The notes under the pieces were generated by a model, which was given only the letters and a program-made list of their open reading frames with translations, was not told the origin of the DNA and made no database searches. From Candidatus Altimarinota bacterium (GTDB taxonomy: Bacteria; Patescibacteriota; Gracilibacteria; UBA4473), in contig JAHDHX010000004.1 of assembly GCA_020631075.1 (NCBI GenBank), positions 112,551 through 176,550 on the forward strand: a stretch of 64,000 nt of DNA, written 5' to 3'. Below, in pieces: positions 17,803 to 24,945 of this stretch (positions are counted from its first letter, which is position 1; the number at the start of each line of letters is the position of its first letter). Both the position numbers and the translations under genes were made by a program.

Positions 17803-18093
17803 ATGAACACCACGACCACGAAAAATCCAGAGAAAACCACTGAGCTGGCGGGGACGCAGCGTCGCTGGGGCGTAGTGCTGGGGCTGGGGGGGGGGCTGCT
17901 GGTGGGGGGGGCCGCCGCGCTGACCGCGCCCCCCACCGTGACGTATGACCTGTGGGCGACGCCGCGGCCAGTGCGGATAGTGGGGACGTGCGCGGTCACC
18001 CCGCAGACAGAGGGGCTGGCCGTGGAAACCGACACGCCGTATGGCGCGGTGCTGGAGTGCCTGACGTGGGAGCGGCTGCGGGGGGAAGGGTGA
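17803..18093 (+). CDS. Small exported or membrane-anchored protein, 96 aa
   Basis: The start at 17803 (MNTTTTKN) is chosen over an upstream ATG at 17794. A hydrophilic N-terminus is followed by a Gly/Leu-rich hydrophobic segment (about residues 24-44, RWGVVLGLGGGLLVGG) and a 50-residue polar domain with two Cys. This looks like one N-terminal membrane anchor with an outside domain. No family is recognised. Confidence 0.5.
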   Translation: MNTTTTKNPEKTTELAGTQRRWGVVLGLGGGLLVGGAAALTAPPTVTYDLWATPRPVRIVGTCAVTPQTEGLAVETDTPYGAVLECLTWERLRGEG

Positions 18094-18144
18094 GGGTGGG
18101 GGTTTTCCTCGCATAAACCTCTGTATACATTTTGTGAACAGAGT

Positions 18145-19356
18145 TTAACGTCTTTTCTTCCCCCCATGCAGGAGGCGCTGGCGTAGGGCACGGCGGTCGG
18201 CAGGATTTTTGGCAAAACGGAGTAGGCAATCAATATGAATGGCACTGTCGAGGTAGCCGTCATACCATTCGCGCAGGTCAAAGGCGTCTTGGTAGTTTTT
18301 GATGTGCGGAATGATTTTGCTGGACCGTCGCACTGATCCCTTCCAGTTATGGGCTGATTTTTCTAGCTGCTGAAAGACTTGTTTCACTTCGCTCAGGTTA
18401 CGGCACAGGTCATACACGGCTTCCAGTTCATCAACCGCATATTTCTCTGCATTTTGGAGGTTGGCGATCACCTTTTCGACTGCATTGCTCGCGGTTCCTG
18501 GTTTTTCCTCGATCGTTTTTATGGCCCCCTCGTTGAGCGGTAACTCCAGCGCTGTCACTCGGCGGAGGGCTTCGGGCTGGGTCGGGGCGGCCTGCACCAG
18601 GGCGTAGCCCAGATGCTTGGGGTCGTCGGGGAGGTACTGGCGGTAGGCGGCCACAAACGGCACGGGGTCGTCGGCCTCGAGGATGGCGACGTACCACTGC
18701 ATATGTGGCGGGAAAGTGTCAACCGTCGCACGGGGAAGTCGGTCGATGTCTAATTTTTCGTAGTGGTCAGGCAGGGTGCGGAGGAAGTGACTGAGGGTGA
18801 AATCGTCTGGCAGCTGGGCCAACACTCGTGCTGTCTCTGCTGCATTTTTCGCGTTTCGCAGGCCGATTTCGAGGTACCCTCGCCCGTAGGGGAGGTCTGA
18901 CACCCGCCATAGGTCGAGAGTGAGGTCAAAATTATCCACCGCGCGGATCACTTGCTTGACCATGCCCTCTGACAGGCCGCTGGGGTGGTCTTGGGCTTCT
19001 AGCTTCTGTATGAACTGCCGTACTTTCCCTCGTAATTTCCCTCTGTGTTTCGCCTCTGTGGTTTTTGTGTCTTCTGCGGCGTCTGCGTTATGATTTTTCA
19101 GCAGGAGCATGAGCTTGGTGTTGTTGCGCACTGACTGCACGACGTACTGCAGGGCATCGAGCTGGGGATTTTGCTCCAGCAGCTGGTCAACCCGGTCACA
19201 GACGTAGACTTCTTCGAGCGATCCGTTCTTTTTTTGCTGAGTTTCGATTGTCTGGTGCACTGCCATGGGGTCGAGTGCGGCTTGAGCCGCTTGCAGGTTT
19301 TTTTGGTACTGGGGGTTGCTGAAATTCCGCACAAAGCTCTCACTCGTCCATCGCAT
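18145..19356 (-). CDS. Helical-repeat (alpha-solenoid-like) protein
   Basis: The start at 19356 (MRWTSESFV) gives 403 aa, almost entirely of helix-forming segments. Patterns of about 30-40 residues such as ELEAVYDLCRNLSEVKQVFQ recall pentatricopeptide or other solenoid repeats. The C-terminal half aligns by eye with that of the 30667 protein (same order: a YLPDD segment, a VYxLC..LxE segment, then a basic tail), so the two are probably paralogues. It ends GGKKRR. There is no signal peptide. A role in binding RNA or protein is possible but not shown. Confidence 0.65.
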   Translation of the reverse strand: MRWTSESFVRNFSNPQYQKNLQAAQAALDPMAVHQTIETQQKKNGSLEEVYVCDRVDQLLEQNPQLDALQYVVQSVRNNTKLMLLLKNHNADAAEDTKTTEAKHRGKLRGKVRQFIQKLEAQDHPSGLSEGMVKQVIRAVDNFDLTLDLWRVSDLPYGRGYLEIGLRNAKNAAETARVLAQLPDDFTLSHFLRTLPDHYEKLDIDRLPRATVDTFPPHMQWYVAILEADDPVPFVAAYRQYLPDDPKHLGYALVQAAPTQPEALRRVTALELPLNEGAIKTIEEKPGTASNAVEKVIANLQNAEKYAVDELEAVYDLCRNLSEVKQVFQQLEKSAHNWKGSVRRSSKIIPHIKNYQDAFDLREWYDGYLDSAIHIDCLLRFAKNPADRRALRQRLLHGGKKRR

Positions 19357-19513
19357 CTGCCTGAAAATTAAAAAAATGAAAACCACACACTGCGCTCGGC
19401 ACGGTGGGGCGACTGGGCACCACGGGGCGGGCGGATTTGTGTGTTTTTTATTTTACTTTATACACTCTCAATGATATTGCAATAATATTCCTCTCACTTT
19501 TTCGCTCCCCCCC

Positions 19514-19741
19514 TCACCCCACCACACTGACCACCCACCCGAGCAGCACCGTCACGACGCTCAGACCGCCGACGATCAGCCCGCGCCAATGCTCGAGCCG
19601 ACGCACGCGGCCGTTGGTGCGGGTGGTTTGGGTTAAGATCTGGTCGAGCTGGCGCTGGATGGACTCAAACTGGACTTGCAGCTGGGTGAGGCTGACGAGC
19701 ATCTCTCGGTCTGGGTCGGGGTGGGGGGTGTGGGGGGTCAT
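19514..19741 (-). CDS. XhlA-like membrane-associated protein
   Basis: A 75-aa protein with an amphipathic coiled-coil N-terminus (SLTQLQVQFESIQRQLDQIL), a basic turn (RTNGRVRRLEHW) and one C-terminal membrane helix (GLIVGGLSVVTVLLGWVV). This is the layout of XhlA/hemolysin-type proteins that accompany phage holins. Its ATG overlaps the stop of the upstream holin-like gene, so the two form a translationally coupled pair. Phage origin is inferred from this layout and from the TerS-like gene on the other side. Confidence 0.55.
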   Translation of the reverse strand: MTPHTPHPDPDREMLVSLTQLQVQFESIQRQLDQILTQTTRTNGRVRRLEHWRGLIVGGLSVVTVLLGWVVSVVG

Positions 19742-19998
19742 CGGTCAGTGGGGCCAGGGCTGTATTCACCCAGTCGGGGGGGGGCGACGGGGGGAGGGCT
19801 GTCACGGTGCAGGCGGTTGGTCTGGGCCAGGGCCATGGTCGACACCGCCACCAGCAACGGCGCCCAGTCGGCCCACTGGGGCGTGTCGGCCAGGCTGAGC
19901 AGAAAAGCCGACACCCCCGCGAGCAACCCGTCACGGGCGGATTTGCCCCAAGGGGTGGTGGGGGACTGAAACCGAGCCAACCACGGACGTCGAGACAT
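19738..19998 (-). CDS. Holin-like small membrane protein
   Basis: The start at 19998 (MSRRPWLARF) gives 86 aa: a basic N-terminus, two hydrophobic segments at about 20-36 and 45-58, and a charged Pro-rich tail. Holins have this size and shape and make the membrane lesion at the end of lytic growth. The gene is coupled by a 4-bp overlap to the XhlA-like gene and is divergent from the TerS-like gene 107 bp away. The size and layout suit a holin, but no specific family motif is visible. Confidence 0.45.
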   Translation of the reverse strand: MSRRPWLARFQSPTTPWGKSARDGLLAGVSAFLLSLADTPQWADWAPLLVAVSTMALAQTNRLHRDSPPPVAPPRLGEYSPGPTDR

Positions 19999-20105
19999 AG
20001 GGCGTAGGGGGTGAGCGAGTAGAAGACAAGTCTGCTCTAGCACACGGTTGCCGTTAACGTGAAAATCTTGGCGAAATGCCCCCGAGCCCGCTAGAGCCAA
20101 GAGTG

Positions 20106-20594
20106 ATGAACTCAATCCCTGACGACGCCACCCCTGTGCCGACACCGACGCCCATCCTCACGCCTGTGCCGCCCGAGCCTGACCCTGAGCTGGCCCAGGG
20201 GATATGGCGGGTGCGGAGTGCGCTGGCGGAGGGGGCGTCTGTGCGTCAGGCGTGTGAGGCGGCCGGGGTGTCGCGGTCGCGGTATTATCGTGCGCGGGAG
20301 CTCTGGCCCCAGTGGTGGGAGCGCCTGCCGGTTACTTCCCCGCTGTGTGACCCTGACCAGCTGCGCTGGGTGGCGGAGGATGTGTTGCGGGAGCAGATAG
20401 TCGAAGAGCGGGACGTCAGCACGGCCAAGTGGTACTTGCGGTACCGCCACGGCGAGCAGTACCACCCTGGGCGGGCCCCGAGCCCCCCCACTGCCCCCAA
20501 CGACCCGAACACCCCCGAACATTCGCCCGCCGCCGAAGCGGCGCTCCGCCAGCGGGTGGCGTGGCTGCAGGCCCAGACAGAGGCGGAAGAGTGA
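20106..20594 (+). CDS. Small terminase subunit-like HTH protein
   Basis: The start at 20106 (MNSIPDDAT) gives 162 aa. A Pro/Thr-rich leader of 30 residues is followed by a helix-turn-helix (SVRQACEAAGVSRSRYYRAR, about 48-67), then a middle part with RWVAEDVLREQIVEERDVSTAKWYLRYRHG and a C-terminal helix. Small terminases recognise packaging DNA with such an N-terminal HTH and oligomerise through central helices; phage TerS proteins often contain a similar 'AAGVSRSTYYRW' and 'WYLKYRHPEY' phrase. The matching large subunit candidate is 35 kb away at 55665. Confidence 0.5.
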   Translation: MNSIPDDATPVPTPTPILTPVPPEPDPELAQGIWRVRSALAEGASVRQACEAAGVSRSRYYRARELWPQWWERLPVTSPLCDPDQLRWVAEDVLREQIVEERDVSTAKWYLRYRHGEQYHPGRAPSPPTAPNDPNTPEHSPAAEAALRQRVAWLQAQTEAEE

Positions 20595-20696
20595 AGTGCC
20601 TCTCATTGAGCCATCTCATATTTGATCACTCTCGCTTGACCTCCGCCCTCCCGTAAATCTATAAAAACCATGAAATAAATTAAACACCGCCAGAAT

Positions 20697-21437
20697 ATGC
20701 CGCCTGAGCCCCCTGCCGAAGACGCCATTCCGCTCAATGAAGCTGAAGCCCGCGTGACAAACGAAGAGCTCGACCATAACCTCACCCACACGGGGGCGCA
20801 GCTGGCGGAACAAGTGATGATGTACTTGAGAGCCAGACTGAAGCGGTGCAACGCGGAGCTGTATGCCCTCGGGGAAGAGCTGCCCCAGCAGCTGGCTGGG
20901 CACTATCGGGAGGCGCTGCTGCAACAGCTGGGCACCGCTGCGCCGCAGATGTCGCACCTGACCGCCCTGACGAAGCTCGACTTCGTGGCGATGATGACCC
21001 AGGCCCAGGGCCTCGTGCTGCGGGGGTACCTTTCGGCCCTGGTCGAGCGTGTGCTGCCCGATCTAGAAGACCCCACCCAGTGGGGCCCCCGACACGTGAC
21101 AGTCAGCACCCCCTCACGGCAAGTGCACCTCCCGACGGATAACTTGCCCTTTGGGCTGCGTCAGGTCTTGGCCCTGCTGGCGGCGCCGACCCTGGCCACA
21201 GATGACCGTAAACAGCTGGTGGCGGGGCTGGCCCACGGGCTGGCCGTGGCCCGACAGCGGGCGCTGACCGCCCAGCTGCTGCGTCACCCCTACCCGAGCA
21301 GCGCCGAATATGACCGCCTCGGGCAAGAGGCGCAGATCTTTGCCGCGCAGCAGTCGGAATACGCTACGGAGCACTACCCTGAGTGGATCACCCAGCGGAT
21401 AGAGGCTGTGCCCCACCCAGACGAGCCAAAAGCGTAG
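20697..21437 (+). CDS. Hypothetical helical protein, 246 aa
   Basis: The ATG at 20697 follows the TerS-like gene by 102 bp on the same strand. The protein is rich in Leu, Ala and Gln and probably all-helical, with no signal peptide or membrane segment. A Pro/Glu start and an acidic tail (HPDEPKA) frame it. The order after a TerS-like gene invites a phage structural or scaffold role, but nothing in the sequence proves it. Confidence 0.65.
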   Translation: MPPEPPAEDAIPLNEAEARVTNEELDHNLTHTGAQLAEQVMMYLRARLKRCNAELYALGEELPQQLAGHYREALLQQLGTAAPQMSHLTALTKLDFVAMMTQAQGLVLRGYLSALVERVLPDLEDPTQWGPRHVTVSTPSRQVHLPTDNLPFGLRQVLALLAAPTLATDDRKQLVAGLAHGLAVARQRALTAQLLRHPYPSSAEYDRLGQEAQIFAAQQSEYATEHYPEWITQRIEAVPHPDEPKA

Positions 21438-21476
21438 ACCTGCGACTGACAGCTCGATTTTTCGTTGCCGTTGGTG

Positions 21477-21482
21477 TATAAT
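21477..21482 (+). promoter_or_regulatory. -10 box TATAAT, leaderless
   Basis: A perfect TATAAT ends 6 nt before ATG 21489, so the transcript should start at the initiation codon. Confidence 0.65.
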
Positions 21483-21488
21483 CACCTG

Positions 21489-21893
21489 ATGCGCACGTAT
21501 ACCATCCGCAGCAGTGCCCCGCGTGACCTGGTTGACCTGACCACGGTGGTGGAGTCCGGCCTGCCCCCACTGGGCGAGGGGCTGGTGACGGTGCACCTGC
21601 TGGGGACGGGGGCCGCCGTGACGACCGTCGACACGGCGCGCGCCAGCGCGAGCACCTACCTTGAGACGCTCCTCGACACCTTTGTGATGGTCAGCCAGGG
21701 GGGCACCCCGCAGGCCGACCTGGCCGCGCAGGCCTGCGCGGTCACCGCGCTGGTGGGGGGGAGCCTGACGTTGCCTTTCTATGACGGGCGGCTGGTGCTG
21801 GCGTATGACCAGCGGCTGACACTGCTGGAGCTGACCGGGCCGCTGGAGCGGCAGGTGGCCGTGATGGTGCAGATGATGCCGAACAGTAGGTAA
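21489..21893 (+). CDS. YjbQ (UPF0047)-family protein, degenerate
   Basis: A 134-aa protein whose pattern (DLVDLTTVVESGL ... EGLVTVHLLGTGAAV ... GGSLTLPFYDGRLVLAYDQRL) follows the UPF0047/YjbQ fold, small trimers reported to have weak thiamin phosphate synthase activity. Typical members have HTTAGV and a second conserved His; here the first reads LGTGAAV and no His remains at either place, so the metal or active site is probably lost. The start follows TATAAT by 6 nt. It lies 15 bp before the caspase-like gene, which suggests co-transcription and perhaps a binding role. Confidence 0.7.
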   Translation: MRTYTIRSSAPRDLVDLTTVVESGLPPLGEGLVTVHLLGTGAAVTTVDTARASASTYLETLLDTFVMVSQGGTPQADLAAQACAVTALVGGSLTLPFYDGRLVLAYDQRLTLLELTGPLERQVAVMVQMMPNSR

Positions 21894-21908
21894 CTTATTC
21901 TTCCCTCC

Positions 21909-23672
21909 ATGGAAAAAACAAACAATCACCAGCCCGAAAAAGCCGACAATCTCGATATGCCGACCTTCACGCCTGAGCTGGACGAGCTGGCGGAGTCACT
22001 CCTGCAAGATGACCAAGAAATTCTCGAAGCCTTATTGCAGGAGTTATCTGCCTGTTATGACGTGAGCTTGTATCTGAAAGATCATCTGCCGCCAGCAGAG
22101 GCCCTGGCGTATGTGAAAAAGCTCTATACGGTCTTTGACCAGCTGAGCAACGAAGAAATCGGGCACTTGCAGCGGGTCGATATCTTTTGTCAGTCTGCCC
22201 AGGTCAATGCCCAAGAGGCCCTGACCCCAGGAATGCAGCTGGACCCCAGCCAAGTACTGGTCGACCACCATGCGCCTGTGGCGGACATCATTATGCAGCT
22301 GCGTGAGGCCGTAGACGAACAAACCCAACGCCAGGCCCTGCAAGCAGAGCTGACGGAAATGGCCAACGCAAAAGGGATAACAGCCATTCGGCTGATGCCC
22401 AGTATTCGCTATAATTATCAACAAATAAATAGTGAACTCTTACCGCAGCTGAAAGCTGCCATCGATGAAGTCGATACCTATGTATTATCGATTTTTCAGC
22501 CTATGGTTATTGAAATTCATAATCTTGAAACTGCTGGAAAAATAGAAATAGATAAAACTGATGGTGTAAATACACTCAAAATCCCCATCGACCTCACCCC
22601 TGAGCAGCTCAAATTTTATGGAGGATTTCTGATATTTGCTCTCTTTAGGAAGACAAGGTACTTTGACCTGCTAGAAAACGACGTAAAAAGTGATGATGGC
22701 CTTTCTAGTCTTGTAAATATTCTGTTCTATCTCGGAATTACCGAAGACGTCCACCTGCAAGGGTTGACTGAAGTGAAAGATGAGTGGCTCCCGAAAGAAG
22801 CTTCAGCCCTTGATGCGGTGAATCTGGCTGCGTCAGTGGTGCGAAACCTCTGTGTGGCCGACGCCATGGTCAATGAAGAAAATTTCAGCCACGAACTCGA
22901 ACGTTTGCAGGGGCAGCAGGCGCGGTACGCAGATGTGCCACTTTTCACAGGCCGTCATGTGGTGAGTTTGTATCACCAGCAGGACTACGAAGATATGAAC
23001 CTGCCATGGAGTAAGGAGATCGACGTCTGGCGCAGTGGTAGCGACTTACGGTTTGGCAAGCCCGCTCGGCAAGAACTGATCTGTCAGCACGCGAGCAGCC
23101 ATGAGTTTGTCCGTGCGAGCAAAGACACCGCCGAGCTCGCTGCCCAGAAAGAGTTAATCCTGACGCAGATAGAGACAGCGCCCTCGCCCATGACTTTTCA
23201 TTTTGAGGGGCATGGAGGTGAAGAAGGGTTGTTTTTGTCAGCGGGAGAAGCCAACCCCAATGGCGGCGTCAACCACAGTCAAGGGGTGCGCATCACCCCT
23301 GACGAGCTGGCCCAGGCGTATGCCCAGCGATATAGCCAGACGTCGCCTTCGCAGGTGCCGGCGGAGCAAGACATATTTCTGCTCGATGCCTGCCTTATGG
23401 GTACGTATGTACGTCATTTTTATGAAGCGTTAGATGGCCTCGGGGTCACTATTGGACCGATATGCATCACCCACTCAGAATACGGCCAGGTAGGGTATAG
23501 CGACTTCCCGAACCCCTATGGCGATCTGTTTGCTTCCGAGGTGATCGTCACCGAAGACGGTTCACCGCCGACGATTGGGTCCTTGGCTGCGCAGCAGCAC
23601 CACGGCAGGACGAACCCCACCGTGCTGGCGCCACACCCTGACTTTCCGTCCCAGTGGCAGCAGCTGCACTAG
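21909..23672 (+). CDS. Caspase-like (clan CD) peptidase-domain protein
   Basis: A 587-aa protein. Residues 1-330 are acidic and mostly helical. The C-terminal domain shows a strand plus EGHGG (His435 candidate), GLFLSAGE and a following helix, then DIFLLDAC (Cys495 candidate) with LMG after it, 60 residues on. This His-Gly / Asp-Ala-Cys pair is the clan CD dyad. The tail contains HSEYGQVGYSDFPNPYGDLF, a plausible substrate-pocket segment. There is no signal peptide. The middle (22.5-22.75 kb) is AT-richer than the ends. It probably shares the leaderless transcript starting at the YjbQ-like gene. It could act in regulated proteolysis or cell death; no activator is obvious. Confidence 0.65.
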   Translation: MEKTNNHQPEKADNLDMPTFTPELDELAESLLQDDQEILEALLQELSACYDVSLYLKDHLPPAEALAYVKKLYTVFDQLSNEEIGHLQRVDIFCQSAQVNAQEALTPGMQLDPSQVLVDHHAPVADIIMQLREAVDEQTQRQALQAELTEMANAKGITAIRLMPSIRYNYQQINSELLPQLKAAIDEVDTYVLSIFQPMVIEIHNLETAGKIEIDKTDGVNTLKIPIDLTPEQLKFYGGFLIFALFRKTRYFDLLENDVKSDDGLSSLVNILFYLGITEDVHLQGLTEVKDEWLPKEASALDAVNLAASVVRNLCVADAMVNEENFSHELERLQGQQARYADVPLFTGRHVVSLYHQQDYEDMNLPWSKEIDVWRSGSDLRFGKPARQELICQHASSHEFVRASKDTAELAAQKELILTQIETAPSPMTFHFEGHGGEEGLFLSAGEANPNGGVNHSQGVRITPDELAQAYAQRYSQTSPSQVPAEQDIFLLDACLMGTYVRHFYEALDGLGVTIGPICITHSEYGQVGYSDFPNPYGDLFASEVIVTEDGSPPTIGSLAAQQHHGRTNPTVLAPHPDFPSQWQQLH

Positions 23673-23723
23673 GGAGTATTCAGAAATTAAAAAAACTCAC
23701 CCTTGGGAGGAGAGTCTAAATGA

Positions 23724-23782
23724 CATGGGTTTTGGAGGGGTGGAGGCGGACAAGGCTATCGAGGTGATAGTGTCTGCGTCCA
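23724..23782 (+). repeat. 59-bp repeat, copy 1
   Basis: CATGGGTTTTGGAGGGGTGG... through GTCTGCGTCCA is almost identical to 24285-24343. Its second half can fold as GGCGGACAAGGCTATC facing GATAGTGTCTGCGTCC. Intergenic, downstream of the caspase-like gene. Confidence 0.75.
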
Positions 23783-23872
23783 CTCGCCCTCCTGAGGGGT
23801 TGGAACAGAGGTGTCGTTTGCCGAGTGCTACGGCGGCTTTTCCCCACCTACTGAGAATGATAAAGAGTCAGT

Positions 23873-24061
23873 TTATGACTCTAGCATGAGGACCAACGCG
23901 AGCCAAAACTCCAACGGTAATACGTAAAGTATCCCGCCAAAGATTGAAAGAGAGCCTGCGACATACAGCATTCTCATGCTGGTGTCATCGAGCTTCCTCC
24001 CGCGGCTGCGGCCAGCGTACGCCAGCATGAGCCCTCCAAATATAAGTGTCCATCCAAGCAT
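23873..24061 (-). CDS. Small two-helix membrane protein, 62 aa
   Basis: The ATG at 24061 opens MLGWTLIFGGLMLAYAGRSR, one membrane helix, then a charged loop (GRKLDDTSMRM) and a second helix region (LYVAGSLSIFGGILYVLPLEFWLALVLM). A TATAAA box lies 8 nt before the start on the minus strand. The alternation of hydrophobic and charged parts argues for a genuine gene. Role unknown. Confidence 0.5.
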   Translation of the reverse strand: MLGWTLIFGGLMLAYAGRSRGRKLDDTSMRMLYVAGSLSIFGGILYVLPLEFWLALVLMLES

Positions 24062-24384
24062 AGATGAATTTTATATTTGTCTGAGTCTGTCAGGGTTGCC
24101 AATATTAGCACCTTCTGCAGCCTCAAGCGAAATCCCCTTTACTCGCCAGAGACCACAGACCAAACGTCGTCACCTCAAAGAACGATCACTCTGACTGTAA
24201 GTAAAGCAGTCAAAGTGTTACGTCATGTATAGAGGTGTTGGCTTAATTTGTCAATACTTACTTTTATTATTAAATAAATTAAAGCATGGGTTTTGGAGGG
24301 GTGGAGGCGGACAAGGCTATCGGTGTGATAGTGTCTGCGTCCATGCTCTCTTTTGTGATGTGAATTTGGCCAGAAAATATATTC
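24062..24384. other. Gap with no gene; second 59-bp repeat
   Basis: No coding frame is convincing. The only structure I see is the repeat copy at 24285-24343 and AT-rich sequence around it. Confidence 0.5.
24285..24343 (+). repeat. 59-bp repeat, copy 2
   Basis: Near-identical to 23724-23782; the copies differ at 2-3 positions in the loop between GGCTATC and GATAGTG. The conserved stem with a variable loop suggests selection for an RNA or DNA fold. Confidence 0.75.
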
Positions 24385-24420
24385 AATAAAAAGAGGAAGC
24401 GTTATGTTTCCTCCTCTTTG
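24385..24420 (-). terminator. Terminator after the lipoprotein gene
   Basis: On the minus strand AAGAGGA(GG) and (T)TCCTCTT pair around a loop, followed by TTTATT; 22 nt past the stop at 24443. Confidence 0.6.
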
Positions 24421-24442
24421 GTAAAGTTGTCTGTCAGAAAGA

Positions 24443-24799
24443 CTAGCAACCCAGTTGAGCCAGGGCTGGTTTCGATGCTTCGAGACCTTGTGCACAGACG
24501 GCTTCCATTTGTTCTGATCCGACCTGTTCCATTTGCGCGCGGGACTGGTCGAGTGCGTCTTGGTAGGTGCTGGAAAACGCTGCGTCTAGTTTTGGCAGGC
24601 ATTCTTCCAAGAACGCAAAGTACTCTTCACACTTTTCACCGAGTGTGTTTTCAGATTTCTCAGCACCTGCTTCTTTTGTTTTTTCAGTTGTGACTTCCGT
24701 CGTGTTTTTTTCGGCCACGGGAGCATCTTTTTTGTCACTTCCACACCCCACCACCAACAGACTAACCACCAACAGGCCAACGAGAGAAAAATTTTTCAT
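24443..24799 (-). CDS. Small lipoprotein, 118 aa
   Basis: The ATG at 24799 opens MKNFSLVGLLVVSLLVVGCG: a basic start, a hydrophobic core and a lipobox ending in Cys19, as recognised by lipoprotein signal peptidase. A 40-residue Lys/Glu/Thr-rich linker follows, then a helical domain with three Cys (LGEKCEEYFAFLEECLP ... EAVCAQG) and a Cys at the very C-terminus. The even number of Cys in the mature domain suggests disulfides. Family unknown. Confidence 0.7.
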   Translation of the reverse strand: MKNFSLVGLLVVSLLVVGCGSDKKDAPVAEKNTTEVTTEKTKEAGAEKSENTLGEKCEEYFAFLEECLPKLDAAFSSTYQDALDQSRAQMEQVGSEQMEAVCAQGLEASKPALAQLGC

Positions 24800-24945
24800 C
24801 GTGTAACAAATATAAATAAGACACAGAATTTGTAATGCAATTTTTACAAGAGACTATTTTTTTCCCTTTTTTAATTTTGATTTCATTTTTTTCAATTAGG
24901 AGCCTACCCCCCTCGCGGCTCCTGTGTTTATTCCGCTCCCTCCCC

